Part shown: positions 7,782 to 16,965 of the stretch, in pieces
Layout of the letters: every line of letters begins with the position of its first letter
Position numbering within the stretch: position 1 is the stretch's first letter
Source of the DNA: JAIOPA01 sp036522895
GTDB taxonomy: Bacteria; Eisenbacteria; RBG-16-71-46
NCBI GenBank assembly: GCA_036522895.1
Contig: DATDEX010000279.1
Coordinates: 62,001-126,000, forward strand
Direction: 5' to 3'
Length of the DNA stretch: 64,000 nt
Notes under the pieces: model-generated
Database searches by the model: none
The model's input: only the letters and a program-made list of their open reading frames with translations
Told to the model about the DNA's origin: nothing
Translations under genes and position numbers: made by a program

Positions 7782-10613
7782 CTATCGGTGTCGCGCCCCC
7801 GCTTGCTTGTGCGCACTCCCGATCTTTTCGAGTCTTCTCCGCTCGCGGGTTGCGGGTGGACTGGGTGTGAGGTGGCGTGTGGCTTCGATTAGCTCAGGTG
7901 GGGCGCCGGGGCGGCGGGCAGCCTCAACTAGCCATTCGTACCCGGTCGCGCTATCGCCTGCCTGCACGAACGCGGTCGCGGCGTCGAACGCGTAGCCGGA
8001 GCTGTCTCGGAACACGGTCGCGAGCTGGCGGAACTCGGCGGCGGCACTACGCCAGTTCCTTCCACGGGCGAATGCGTAGGCGAGCATTAGTCGATCGTGC
8101 TCCCAGCGCGGATCGCGCTGGAGAGCGCCTATGTCTCCGAGCACCGTCGTCGTGACTGCCTTCGTCGTGTCGCCCAAAGCCACCTCGTAGAGCGTACCGG
8201 CCTGGTCGACCCGGAAGAAGTGATCGCCGCCCCCGATCTCCCCCGCCACCGGCGGGCGGTAGGCACTGTAGGGACCGGCTTGGAGCGTATGGTCGCGATA
8301 CCACACCCGCACCGGCAGTCCGTCAACGGAGAGGAATGCGATTGTGTTGGGGAGCCCCGCGAACCAGAGCCGCGAGTGCGGCGCGAGCCGGGGATAAAGT
8401 GTGAGGAGCCGAGTTCGAATCACACGGATGGACGCTCCAGCGCGCCGTTGATAGGCGGCATCGCCCCAGTCCGAGGATGGGGTCGCGGCGCGCCCCGCGC
8501 TGATGAACGCCAGTGCGGAGAGGAGCACCATCGCCATGCCTGTCCGCCTTGCAAGAACGCTCCCGGCCGCAAGCCAGAGTCCGAACCCCGCGAACTGCGC
8601 GTAGTGCGTGTGCCAGCCGAGTCCGGGGAGCAGGAGCGGCAGCGCGCCGCAGGTCCACCAAGTCAGCGCGAACGGCAACACGCCACGCAGCTCCACGGTG
8701 GGTGCGCCGCTGGGTACATGAGTACTCTGTTCATCAAGACGCGCAAGCAGCTTGACGAAGCAGAGGAGCAGGAGTGCACCGCGGAGCCCGTCCCACCACA
8801 CCGATTTCCAACCGCCGTCGGGAAGCGGCCACGCATCCAAAGAGAACGCAGTGAGTACGCTCTTCAGGACAGCAAGCCATGGCGCGACTGCGCCCGGCGC
8901 GCGTACCAAGGGGACCGGGGTCCCGGTCCAGAGCCCGCCAAGCAGCAGCGAGTGCGCGAGCGTCCATGCAAGCGCCACGGCGAACGAGGGCGCCGCCCGG
9001 AGCAGTGACTTGGACCATGGCCGACGGTCCCAGAAGTCGAGGGCGAAGAAGAACAGGAGCATGGGCGCCGCTGACTCCTTACTCAGGAGCGCGAGCGCGT
9101 AGGCCAGTGCTGCCCATCCGACTCGGTCCGCGCGCCAGGCCAGCAAGGAGAGCAGCGAGAGCAGCAGCATCCACAAATCCTGTGCGCCACCCGACCACAA
9201 GAGAAGAACGGCCCAGCCAGGCATCGTCGCCGCCCCGGCCACTGCGATTGAGGCTGCGGGCGCACCCACGAGCCGCCGCAGGAAGGCCCAAAGTGCTGCG
9301 AGAACGCCGCACGCGAGAACCAGATTCACCAGATGAAACGGCCATTCTACAGGCCCGAATGCACGCTGGAGCCACCAGTAGTGGAACTCGCGTGACCATG
9401 GTCGCCACCAAGTGAGCGCAACGTTGGGGGGCCCCCATAGCGCTCCGAAGCCCCTACCCGCCACCTTGTCGAGGAACACGTAATCATCGTTCAGGAACGG
9501 AATTACAAACGCATCACGATAGCGGACGAACAGGAACAGGCTTGGCAATAGCGAACCGATCGCCCGGACGTGGCGCACCGGGGGCAGTAGGACCCTGCCG
9601 ATCTTGCGCACACGCTCCAGAATGGCCGGAATCCTTCCGAGGAGCGTGGCCGGACCGTCAGCAAGCGTGCTGGGTGGCTTGTCGGTATCCTCCGGAACGA
9701 TCGCTGTTACATACTGTTGCACGAGCTCGCGTCCGTTTGATAGCCCGCGCCGATGCAATTCCTGTTCGAACTCGGCTAGGACATGGCGAATCGTTGGGCG
9801 CGCCGCAGGCTCCTTGCGTAGCATCTCGCGAATGAGCTGGCTTAAAAGGGGCGAAAGCTCTGGCCGTAGGACTTCAATCCGCGTCGGCTCGTCCTGACGC
9901 ACCCGCCGGAGATGCTCCTCGAGTCCCACACTGGGATCAGCGAACGGTTTCTCGCTAGTGAGCACATAGTACGCAACCACCCCGAGCGAGAAGATATCTG
10001 ATGGCAGATCGGGATTCTGCATCTGCGTCTGCTCAGGAGACATGAACCCAAATGTACCTGCCAGCCTGGGCGTGGTCGTCGACTGTTCCACGATGCGGAG
10101 TCGCCGCCCCAACCCCAGATCCATGAGCCGCGCGATTCCTCCGCGGTCCACCATCACGTTAGCGGGCTTCAGGTCGCGATGTACAATCCCTCGTTCGTGT
10201 GCGTGCTCGAGCCCACGCGCGATGTCGCGTAGGATCAGGAGCAGGACGTTCAGGTCCGGCGGCGCGGGGAGTTGCAACAGCTGTTCTAGGTTGATACCGT
10301 GGACGTACTCCATGACAAGGTAGGGCATGCCCTCGGTGGTCCCGAAATCCATCGCGCGCGCGACGTTCTCATCGTGCATCTGCCCGAGGGTTCGCCCCTC
10401 CCGCCTGAAGTCCTTGACCGCGCGTGGATCCCAACTCATGTTACGCGCGAGAACTTTGATTGCGACGAAGGTCTCGAGTTCCGGGTGCCAGGCCTTGAAC
10501 ACTTGCCCCATGCCACCCTTACCGAGACTGCGTACGACGCGAAAGCGTCCGATTCGCCGGGGTGTGGGCCATGTAGAGGCGGAGGAATGAATGCCGGGGT
10601 CATCTTGAGACAT
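7782..10613 (-). CDS. Ser/Thr protein kinase fused to a GT-C-like multipass membrane domain
   Basis: 943 aa. Residues 24-290 are a complete Hanks-type kinase: GKGGMGQVFK glycine loop, VAIKV with Lys53, HRDLKPAN at 145-152, a DLG in place of DFG at 165-167, and SPEQ. From about residue 355 to 700 come roughly ten hydrophobic segments, with an early FLNDDYVFL (acidic pair in the first loop) and SKESAAP. These resemble GT-C glycosyltransferases of the ArnT/TMTC type. A final soluble, TPR-like region (about 850-910) follows. The kinase would act in the cytoplasm and the rest in the inner membrane. No substrate is known. It is transcribed alone. Confidence 0.8.
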   Translation of the reverse strand: MSQDDPGIHSSASTWPTPRRIGRFRVVRSLGKGGMGQVFKAWHPELETFVAIKVLARNMSWDPRAVKDFRREGRTLGQMHDENVARAMDFGTTEGMPYLVMEYVHGINLEQLLQLPAPPDLNVLLLILRDIARGLEHAHERGIVHRDLKPANVMVDRGGIARLMDLGLGRRLRIVEQSTTTPRLAGTFGFMSPEQTQMQNPDLPSDIFSLGVVAYYVLTSEKPFADPSVGLEEHLRRVRQDEPTRIEVLRPELSPLLSQLIREMLRKEPAARPTIRHVLAEFEQELHRRGLSNGRELVQQYVTAIVPEDTDKPPSTLADGPATLLGRIPAILERVRKIGRVLLPPVRHVRAIGSLLPSLFLFVRYRDAFVIPFLNDDYVFLDKVAGRGFGALWGPPNVALTWWRPWSREFHYWWLQRAFGPVEWPFHLVNLVLACGVLAALWAFLRRLVGAPAASIAVAGAATMPGWAVLLLWSGGAQDLWMLLLSLLSLLAWRADRVGWAALAYALALLSKESAAPMLLFFFALDFWDRRPWSKSLLRAAPSFAVALAWTLAHSLLLGGLWTGTPVPLVRAPGAVAPWLAVLKSVLTAFSLDAWPLPDGGWKSVWWDGLRGALLLLCFVKLLARLDEQSTHVPSGAPTVELRGVLPFALTWWTCGALPLLLPGLGWHTHYAQFAGFGLWLAAGSVLARRTGMAMVLLSALAFISAGRAATPSSDWGDAAYQRRAGASIRVIRTRLLTLYPRLAPHSRLWFAGLPNTIAFLSVDGLPVRVWYRDHTLQAGPYSAYRPPVAGEIGGGDHFFRVDQAGTLYEVALGDTTKAVTTTVLGDIGALQRDPRWEHDRLMLAYAFARGRNWRSAAAEFRQLATVFRDSSGYAFDAATAFVQAGDSATGYEWLVEAARRPGAPPELIEATRHLTPSPPATRERRRLEKIGSAHKQAGARHR

Positions 10614-10932
10614 AGACCCTCAGTTAGCGGGATTCTGACCGATGGCAGGGTACCTTGCTGTTGCGCACTTCGGGGCTAGGAACGCCCTGTTGAAGAAGGT
10701 GCTCTCGATGGCGGCGGAAAGCGAAAGTCACTGGCGGGCGCAGACCTCACGACGCGATGCGCTGCCGCCGAAAGCAGGAATCCGTCCAAACCAGGAGCTG
10801 CGCGCGAGTCACTGGAACACACGCCGAAGCCCAGAATTCACTGGTCAGAAGTGAGGTCGCCTTCTCTGGATGATCCGGCAACGCGTGGACACGGCAGGAC
10901 GGCGATGGGCTTTGAGGGGCAGCCAAACTTCC
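10614..10932. other. Intergenic stretch without a recognisable gene
   Basis: About 320 bp between the divergent/tandem minus-strand kinase gene and the end of the OLD gene. No RNA gene or strong hairpin is seen; it should hold the kinase promoter near its left side. Confidence 0.4.
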
Positions 10933-12636
10933 CTACTTGCTTTCGACTACGGGCGCCTGGGCCGGTCTTCCCGCGAGCCACTGCAGTACCCTCGGAAAGG
11001 GATCCGGAATCGCTAGTGACAGGTCGGCTGCCATCAGTCTGGCGCGCGTCGGTTTCCCGATGTTCGGGTACTTCTGGCACTCGGCTTGGTAGGCCCTTTC
11101 ACCGAGCACTCCCCGCAAGTGATCCTCGAAGTTCCGCGAAAGTTCCCACACTTTCAACGACCCGTCCGACTTCTCAAGGGCCTTAAGGCTGGCATTGAAG
11201 GTCCGCTCACTGTCTCGATCATCTTTGAAGTCCGTTGAGTCAGAATCGAAGACCGCGCCGACTGGGATCCCGAACGAAGACGTGATCGCAATGAACTCAG
11301 GTAGATTGCGCTTGCCACCGACCTCAACGATCGTCGCACCATCTCGATCGAGATCCACGCCGAGCCGCCTTGCGTACTCGGGCAATGCCAGTTTCTCGGT
11401 GTCGCCTTCCACAAACAACACGCGTGAAGCAAAGAAGAGCTCGTTGCGCTCAGGGTCGAGTTCCTTTAGCAGCTTCTCCCGGCGCTTGGGATCACTCGGC
11501 AAAGCGGAGGGCGTTGCAAGCGTCCCGGCCGGCCCCCGACGAAGGATGACCACGTCGGTGTAGTCCGGGACTGCGACAAAGTGCGTTGAGTGTGTGGTGT
11601 AGATGACCTGATTGGTCCTGCCAATCTCGCGAAGCGTTCGGTAAAGAGACCGTTGCATCTGCGGGTGTAGGAACATCTCAGGCTCTTCGATCAGAATGAT
11701 CGCACCCTGTCTACGTCGCTGCTCAAATGCTCGGAGGATCGCGAGCACCAAGGCGTTCTGCACTCCTTCACCAAGCTCCGTCGCGCTAATCGAGAAGCCC
11801 CCCTCGCGGACGCGCAAGTCGAGAGACTTGTAGAAGTCCATCGAATCAAACGGGGAAAAGAAGAAGTCCAGCTTCTCGGAGTCCGTCGAAGGATCGAATC
11901 CTAGCTGATGAAGCGCGTTGTCCTTGATCGCCTTCTCCAGCGCTACGAGATCCGTGGTTCGAAGGACTTTGAGCGCTTCTCCCATAAGCTCTTGGAATCT
12001 CTCAAGTCGAGGCATCTCAACTTGGCCTCCACCGGGGCCCGCGCTCGTAATCGTGTTCTTGGGATCCCGCAGCCCGCGATCAATGTCTTCGAGCAGCGGC
12101 CGGAGCAGCGAGTACCGCGCACCAGGAAGATGCTCCTTGAGGCTGCGATTCGTTCCAATGTAGATCAGTGGAACCGCATCGCGCACGTCGCTCGGTATGC
12201 CAACGACTGGCTCGTACTTGTGTTGCTCGCCCTTCCTGGGCGGTTTGCCGACAACCATGACCGCCCCGCCCTTGCGGTCGATGCAATCTTGCTCAAGCCT
12301 GCGTTCGCCCTTTCGTGAGCCGATCTTGTAGCGCGTCCATTTGAACGTCACTCCAAACACGTCGGAGGGCGGAGCTCCCTTCACCTTGTTAAAGGCAATG
12401 GCGGGATCGAATTTCAAGGCGATCTCGATGTCAGTCGAGGGCTCGCGTAAGTAGACGTCGTCCTCCACAAACGAACTTGAGGACACCCAATCGCGCCCCA
12501 TTACACGCCGAATCGCTTCAAGCAGGTTGCTCTTGCCCGCATTGTTAGGACCCACGAGCGCGCAGCCCTGTGGCAGCTCTAGGTCGACATCGCGAAGTGA
12601 GCGAAAGCCTTTGACGGTGACGTGGGAAATACGCAT
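10933..12636 (-). CDS. OLD-family ATP-dependent nuclease (AAA ATPase plus TOPRIM)
   Basis: 567 aa. The N-terminal SMC/RecF-type ATPase has Walker A GPNNAGKS at 29-36, a signature-like ELGEGVQNALVLAIL, and Walker B IILIEEPEMFLHP followed by THSTHF. The C-terminal TOPRIM domain has VLFVEGDTEK and AVFDSDSTDF. OLD nucleases act in phage exclusion (P2 Old) and as GajA in Gabija. No UvrD-like GajB follows here, so a stand-alone OLD (class 1) is the better call. Neighbours are a truncated integrase and an IS, consistent with island cargo. Confidence 0.88.
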   Translation of the reverse strand: MRISHVTVKGFRSLRDVDLELPQGCALVGPNNAGKSNLLEAIRRVMGRDWVSSSSFVEDDVYLREPSTDIEIALKFDPAIAFNKVKGAPPSDVFGVTFKWTRYKIGSRKGERRLEQDCIDRKGGAVMVVGKPPRKGEQHKYEPVVGIPSDVRDAVPLIYIGTNRSLKEHLPGARYSLLRPLLEDIDRGLRDPKNTITSAGPGGGQVEMPRLERFQELMGEALKVLRTTDLVALEKAIKDNALHQLGFDPSTDSEKLDFFFSPFDSMDFYKSLDLRVREGGFSISATELGEGVQNALVLAILRAFEQRRRQGAIILIEEPEMFLHPQMQRSLYRTLREIGRTNQVIYTTHSTHFVAVPDYTDVVILRRGPAGTLATPSALPSDPKRREKLLKELDPERNELFFASRVLFVEGDTEKLALPEYARRLGVDLDRDGATIVEVGGKRNLPEFIAITSSFGIPVGAVFDSDSTDFKDDRDSERTFNASLKALEKSDGSLKVWELSRNFEDHLRGVLGERAYQAECQKYPNIGKPTRARLMAADLSLAIPDPFPRVLQWLAGRPAQAPVVESK

Positions 12637-12683
12637 AGCCTAAGCACACCACGGGGGCCGACATTTGTCCAGAGGCCACCGCT

Positions 12684-13373
12684 CTAGACAGCACCTGCGT
12701 TCCGCAGTGGATGCCTAGAGATCTGTGCGCGCAGGTGCTGCGTGCTAGCCGCGAGGTAGAGCGTCGTCGACTTGATGTCGCTGTGCCCCATCATCCTCAA
12801 GAGAGCGTAAATATCGCAGCCGCCTTCGAGCATCAAGGTCGCGAAGGTGTGGCGCAGAGTGTGTAGGTGGAAGCGGGGCGTGGGTGCCTTCTGCAGAGAC
12901 ACGATTACCCGTCGGAGGCCATCGACGGAGAGGACCTCGTCACGTCGGACTGACGTGAAGACCTCGGCACAGCGCTTGCCTGTTGCCTTCCGCTCCTCAA
13001 GGTAGCGCCGCAAGGTTCCTGCAAGGGCGGGCTGCACGGGCACATAGTGATCCTTTGAGCCCTTGCCCTGGCGCACGAGAGTGGATCGCCCATCTAGATC
13101 AAGGTCGGTGAGGACCAGTCGTAAGAGCTCCGTGCGACGGAGACCGGCATACAGACACGTCGCGAGCAGCGCACGATTGCGGCTGTGGTGGAACCGTGAA
13201 CCGGTCCTGGCGTTCGCCACCAGTTCGAGGAGCCGCTGGGCCTCCTGAAGGGAGAGCCGTGCCGGCAGTCGCCGCTCGAGCCGTGGTAGGCCGAGCGGAC
13301 GCGCGCCGGGATGCGAGCTGCTCTTGAGCATGGGCGCTGGACGTGGCAGCCGCCGGACCCACGTCCAGCACAC
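12684..13373 (-). CDS. Tyrosine recombinase, N-terminally truncated (XerC/D-like)
   Basis: 229 aa. The catalytic domain is whole: LYAGLRRTELLRL (Arg I), RQGKGSKDHYVP (Lys), HLHTLRHTFATLM (HxxR), MMGHSDIKSTTLYL with His and Tyr. The N-terminal SAM-like DNA-binding domain (about 80-100 aa) is missing. The gene starts 40 bp from the IS at 13414, and joining across that IS does not restore the missing part. It lies downstream of, and in the same direction as, the IS-disturbed end and next to the OLD gene, which it may once have mobilised. Confidence 0.75.
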   Translation of the reverse strand: MCWTWVRRLPRPAPMLKSSSHPGARPLGLPRLERRLPARLSLQEAQRLLELVANARTGSRFHHSRNRALLATCLYAGLRRTELLRLVLTDLDLDGRSTLVRQGKGSKDHYVPVQPALAGTLRRYLEERKATGKRCAEVFTSVRRDEVLSVDGLRRVIVSLQKAPTPRFHLHTLRHTFATLMLEGGCDIYALLRMMGHSDIKSTTLYLAASTQHLRAQISRHPLRNAGAV

Positions 13374-13479
13374 GGCACATCGTCAGCACGCTGTGCTCTC
13401 AGCGGTGAGCCTTTGGAGTGCCCCCTGATCTGAGGACCACCGGATATGGCAGGATTCCCCGGTCCACGGAGGATCCTGC

Positions 13480-13743
13480 ATGCGGAAGAGCCGGTTCACG
13501 GACGAGCAGATCGTCGCCATCGTTCGCGAGAGCGAGGGCATGACGGTCGAGCAGTGCGCGAAGAAGCACGGCATCACCCCGACGACGCTGTTCCGGTGGC
13601 GCAAGCGGTTCGGGGGCCTCGACGCCAGCCAGGCCGCGGAGTTGCGGCAACTGCAGGCGGAGAACGCGCGACTGAAGAAGCTGCTGGTGCAGCGCGAGCT
13701 CGACATCGACATCCTGCGGGAGATCAACGCAAAAAAATGGTGA
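13480..13743 (+). CDS. IS3 transposase OrfA
   Basis: 87 aa. It has the helix-turn-helix RFTDEQIVAIVRESEG ... CAKKHGITPTTLFRWRKRFGG and a leucine-zipper-like coiled coil (LRQLQAENARLKKLL), as in IS407-type OrfA. Its end contains AAAAAAA (13731-13737), where a -1 ribosomal shift would give the OrfAB fusion transposase. Confidence 0.9.
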   Translation: MRKSRFTDEQIVAIVRESEGMTVEQCAKKHGITPTTLFRWRKRFGGLDASQAAELRQLQAENARLKKLLVQRELDIDILREINAKKW

Positions 13744-14672
13744 GCGCACAGGCTCGCCGCGAACAAGTGGACTTCGCCGTCGGTCGTGGGGCGTCGGTCC
13801 GCCGATCCTGTGCGCTGCTGCAGGTGAGCCGTTCGGCGCTGGGCTACACGAGTACGATGCCGGCCCGCGATGCAGAGTTGGCGACCGAGTTGATCGAGAT
13901 CTCGGCGGCGCACGCGGCCTACGGGCATCGGTTCGCCTGGGCGTTGCTGCGGCGTCGCCAGTGGCGGGTGAACAAGAAGCGGGTGCGCCGGGTGTGGCGG
14001 GCGCTGGGATTGCACGTGCGCAAGAAGAAGCGCCGGAAGATTCACACCGGCCAGGCGCGGGTATTCGCGGCGACGGGACCGAACCAAGTCTGGGCGTACG
14101 ACTTCACGCTCGATCGCTGTGCCAACGGGCAGGTGCTGAAGTCGCTGTCGATCGTGGACGAGTGGACCCGCGAGTGCCTGGCCATCGAGGTCGGCTCGTC
14201 GCTGACCGCCGTGCGCGTCATCGCCGTGCTCGAGCGGCTGTTCCGGCAGTACGGGGCCCCGCAGGTGTTGAGGAGCGACAACGGCCCCGAGTTCATCGCA
14301 CGGGCCCTGAAGATCTGGACATTGCTGCACCACAGCGAGACGGCGACGATCGACCCCGGCAAGCCGTGGCAGAATGGCAGCGTCGAGAGCTTCCATGCGA
14401 CGTTTCGACGCGAGTGCCTGGACGCCGAGTACTTCGCGCACTTGCGCGAGGCGAAGATCCTGATTGAGCAGTGGCGGTGGGAGTACAACACGCAGCGGCC
14501 GCACAGCAGCCTCGGCTATCGCACGCCGGCGGAAGTCGGCGGAGAGGCCCGCGCGGCAATGATGTCTAAGTCGAGTGGCCCCGAGATCGGCGATCCTGGG
14601 GCAACCTTGGAAGCCGCAGTCGAGGGAAACCAAGTCGAAGCTCACCCCATCACGCCGGAGACCCTGTCATAG
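13737..14672 (+). CDS. IS3 transposase OrfB (DDE integrase-like)
   Basis: 311 aa from the ATG inside the A7 run. HTH_21-like YGHRFAWALLRR is followed by the rve core with the DDE triad: WAYDFTLD, RSDNGPEFIA and QNGSVESFHATFRREC with Glu. The end NTQRPHSSLGYRTPAE is typical. It is normally made as OrfAB by -1 frameshifting from OrfA. The C-terminal 40 residues after the usual end are an extension. Confidence 0.92.
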   Translation: MVSAQARREQVDFAVGRGASVRRSCALLQVSRSALGYTSTMPARDAELATELIEISAAHAAYGHRFAWALLRRRQWRVNKKRVRRVWRALGLHVRKKKRRKIHTGQARVFAATGPNQVWAYDFTLDRCANGQVLKSLSIVDEWTRECLAIEVGSSLTAVRVIAVLERLFRQYGAPQVLRSDNGPEFIARALKIWTLLHHSETATIDPGKPWQNGSVESFHATFRRECLDAEYFAHLREAKILIEQWRWEYNTQRPHSSLGYRTPAEVGGEARAAMMSKSSGPEIGDPGATLEAAVEGNQVEAHPITPETLS

Positions 14673-14865
14673 CCGATGGTCCGAGGATCGGGGACACTCC
14701 ACCTTGACGAACTCGTACGTCCCGCGGACTCGACCAGTGCTCGGCTTCGTGGACATCGGCATTGCCCTCCCGGGCTGCTAGCATGCCATCAGCTGTCCAC
14801 CAATCCCTGGGATCTCCACCAACTTGCGTATCTGTCGATAGTGCTGTTATCCACAGGAGGATGAG

Positions 14866-15615
14866 ATGGCCGCACGTCCAAGCGTGGTGCACGGTACTCT
14901 TCGCGTACTGCTGCATGACACGCTGCGCACCATTGTGCATGACACGACGGTCGTGCGGGACACACTCACGGCGTTTAAGGGAGCGGTCCCCTCCCCGCTG
15001 CGCGTTGAACTGCTTGACCACTTCGTCGCGAAGGACTGGATCAACGTCGCAGTCGCTCTCGGGGCAGCTTGGTTGGGCGCGTGGATTGGTGCGAGGCTGA
15101 CGAGAAAGGCAAGCATCGAGGCGTTTGAGAATGAGCAAAGCACCCGCCACAGGGACGCCGCCGACAGATTCCGGCGGCGTGTTCTGAGCAATCTGCGCCG
15201 CGTTGCGCGGCTGTGTGGGGAGCTGCAGACCCACGAGCCCATGAAGGCTTTCCGCGAGACGGTAGGCGAGGAACTCGAAGTCGCGTGGAACTTGTACTAC
15301 CACGTTGCCGACCCGATCTTCTTTTCATCGCGGAACGATCTACCGGAGCGCATCGACGCATTCTTCGTGCGCATTCATTCGCTCGCCGAGCACATCAAGG
15401 CGATCCGCGCCGAGACAACCTCGGCAGTTGTCGGAGGGCAGTCGGCGGGGGCTATGGGGTTCGTCTACCTGCCGCACGGATCGCTTCCAGATCGACGCAA
15501 GCGGGTGTCAGAAGAAGCCACGGCGCTGAACAGTCAGGCGATGGCTCTCTTAGGAGAGATTGAGCCGCAGTCTACCGAAACACCCGCTGAGTCGGGAGGC
15601 GAGATGAAGCAATAA
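14866..15615 (+). CDS. Hypothetical protein with one membrane segment
   Basis: 249 aa, preceded by AGGAGGATGAG as ribosome-binding site. The N-terminal 45 residues contain repeated LHDTL / VHDTTVVRDTL units. Residues about 58-78 (INVAVALGAAWLGAWIGARL) form a transmembrane helix. The remaining 170 residues are helical and polar and should be cytoplasmic. No family recognised. It lies between the IS and a convergent TIR-like gene and may be island cargo. Confidence 0.6.
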   Translation: MAARPSVVHGTLRVLLHDTLRTIVHDTTVVRDTLTAFKGAVPSPLRVELLDHFVAKDWINVAVALGAAWLGAWIGARLTRKASIEAFENEQSTRHRDAADRFRRRVLSNLRRVARLCGELQTHEPMKAFRETVGEELEVAWNLYYHVADPIFFSSRNDLPERIDAFFVRIHSLAEHIKAIRAETTSAVVGGQSAGAMGFVYLPHGSLPDRRKRVSEEATALNSQAMALLGEIEPQSTETPAESGGEMKQ

Positions 15616-15640
15616 CGTTGCCCGACTCCCTCGGACGCGC

Positions 15641-16603
15641 CTAGAGCGGCGGCTTGTTCGGTCCCGGCCCAATCACAGACTCTATGCGGTGCTGTAGCTT
15701 CAGTTTGAACACGGCGCAACCGTCGGCCGAATCGTCCCAGCCCAGAAAGTTGAAGTGGGCGACGTCAAAGTGCAGTCGCTTCTTGTCGAGCGTCGCTTGC
15801 TTGCATGTCCAGATCACCGGCAGGCCGAGACCGAGGGCAAACCCCGCTTCAAAGTAGACACCACCACGAGAACCGGTGAAGTCCGCCACGATGAATCGGC
15901 TTTGACGAATCTGCGCAATGATCTCGTCGTCGATCCGGTTCACGTGCTCGTGCAGGTTGATGACTTGCGGCTCGTACCCGGCGTCACGGATGGCTGCCTG
16001 AAGGCCATCGTCTCGTAGGGTCTCGAGCCCGGGGTGGAACCACATGGCCACGAACCCTACGCGGCTTGTGCTTGGCTTGTGGCGCATTTCCGCGAGGCGC
16101 GCCCATCCTGGGGCGGCAATCTTCACTTGCGTAACGTTGTTCACAAGTACCGTGGGATTCTTCACCTGAAGCTGGCCAAGATCGCTGCCAAGGTACTCCT
16201 GCGTCAGGTAGGCCAGCTCGACCGCATCCCACGCCTGCGTCCGGGCGAGCAGGCTTGGACTATCACATTGAACCGGAATAAGACGACCTGGCGCCGGGCT
16301 GGTATGCGCCAAGATCGCGAGGAGGCGATCGCCCTTCTCGGCTACACTCAAGGGTCGCATTGCGAGCAGGCGCGGCACCTGCGGAGAAGTAAAGCGAGTC
16401 CTTGGGTTCTCCGAGAGATAGCCAGAGATCGTCGCGCGCTGCGTGTCGCCGACCTTTGGCGAGGCCAGCAGGTCTCTCGCTTCTTCAGTCGTGGTGAACG
16501 TGCCGCAACGTGGGCAGCGGACGTCGAGGTCAGTGCTCATCGCATTCGGAGATTCAACCCTCGCATCCTCACGTTGGCATACGGGGCAGATTGAGCGGTC
16601 CAT
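15641..16603 (-). CDS. Zinc-ribbon protein with TIR/nucleoside-deoxyribosyltransferase-like domain
   Basis: 320 aa. Four Cys (6, 9, 30 and 33; CPVC and CPRC) form an N-terminal zinc ribbon. From about 180 to 265 is a Rossmann-like domain: VGFVAMWFHP, then IDDEIIAQIRQSRFIVADFTGSRGGVYFEAGFALGLGLPVIW. The Glu252 in YFEAGFA matches the catalytic Glu of deoxyribosyltransferase-like and TIR-like folds that cleave N-glycosidic bonds. Such proteins are common in defence islands as NAD+ or nucleotide hydrolases. The middle part (50-170) is unrecognised. Function is inferred. Confidence 0.65.
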   Translation of the reverse strand: MDRSICPVCQREDARVESPNAMSTDLDVRCPRCGTFTTTEEARDLLASPKVGDTQRATISGYLSENPRTRFTSPQVPRLLAMRPLSVAEKGDRLLAILAHTSPAPGRLIPVQCDSPSLLARTQAWDAVELAYLTQEYLGSDLGQLQVKNPTVLVNNVTQVKIAAPGWARLAEMRHKPSTSRVGFVAMWFHPGLETLRDDGLQAAIRDAGYEPQVINLHEHVNRIDDEIIAQIRQSRFIVADFTGSRGGVYFEAGFALGLGLPVIWTCKQATLDKKRLHFDVAHFNFLGWDDSADGCAVFKLKLQHRIESVIGPGPNKPPL

Positions 16604-16683
16604 CGTGGGAGCCTACGGCTCCAGTTACCACCCTCACAAGCCCACGCCATCGACGCACCCGCTGCACCGTGAGGCGAAGTGCC

Positions 16684-16873
16684 AGGGCGATCCCGAGCAC
16701 CCGGCTGATCGGTGCCAACGGCCGGCCCGTTACCGCTCGGACACCCCGTAGAAGCGTGGTCTTTGTTCTTACCTCGTCACGCATCGCGCGCAGGATCTCC
16801 AGGTCCACCGCCCGTTTCCCGATCAGCCGCTCGAGCTCGCGAAGCTTCTGCTGCGCCGCCAGCGGTTCGCTCG
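16684..16873 (-). mobile_element. IS3 remnant, same family as the element at 42-1303
   Basis: About 190 bp closely matching 843-1029, including RELERLIGKRAVDLEILRA of OrfA on the minus strand and the start of OrfB (ISRVLGIA). Nothing else of the element remains. The rest of 16604-16965 holds no gene apart from the likely promoter of the next gene. Confidence 0.75.
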
Positions 16874-16965
16874 AACGTCGAGTGGAGACGTATACTGTGC
16901 CTTGCTGGTGGGCGCCCGCTTGGGCGAAGCGCACGCGCGCCCGGCACGAGAACCGAGGAGGAGAC

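Larger units (their letters stand above)
13414..14701 (+). mobile_element. Intact IS3-family (IS407-group-like) insertion sequence
   Basis: 1,288 bp. Terminal inverted repeats start TGGAGTGCCCCCTGATC on the left and, on the other strand, TGGAGTGTCCCCGATC on the right. It is flanked by the 4-bp direct repeat CCTT (13410-13413 and 14702-14705), the duplication length usual for the IS407 group. Both transposase frames are open and linked by an A7 run, so it appears functional and recent. Confidence 0.9.

Noticed and set aside
8097..9008. Plus-strand frame of 303 codons
   Set aside because: Shadow of the kinase/GT-C gene on the minus strand; composition is Arg/Ala/Pro-rich without motifs.
10933..12636. 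Gabija (GajA) system
   Set aside because: No UvrD-like GajB gene is adjacent; the next gene is an integrase.
13383..14645. Long minus-strand open frame (420 codons) across the IS
   Set aside because: It is antisense to OrfB, which has clear DDE motifs; the antisense product is Arg/Pro-rich with no domain.
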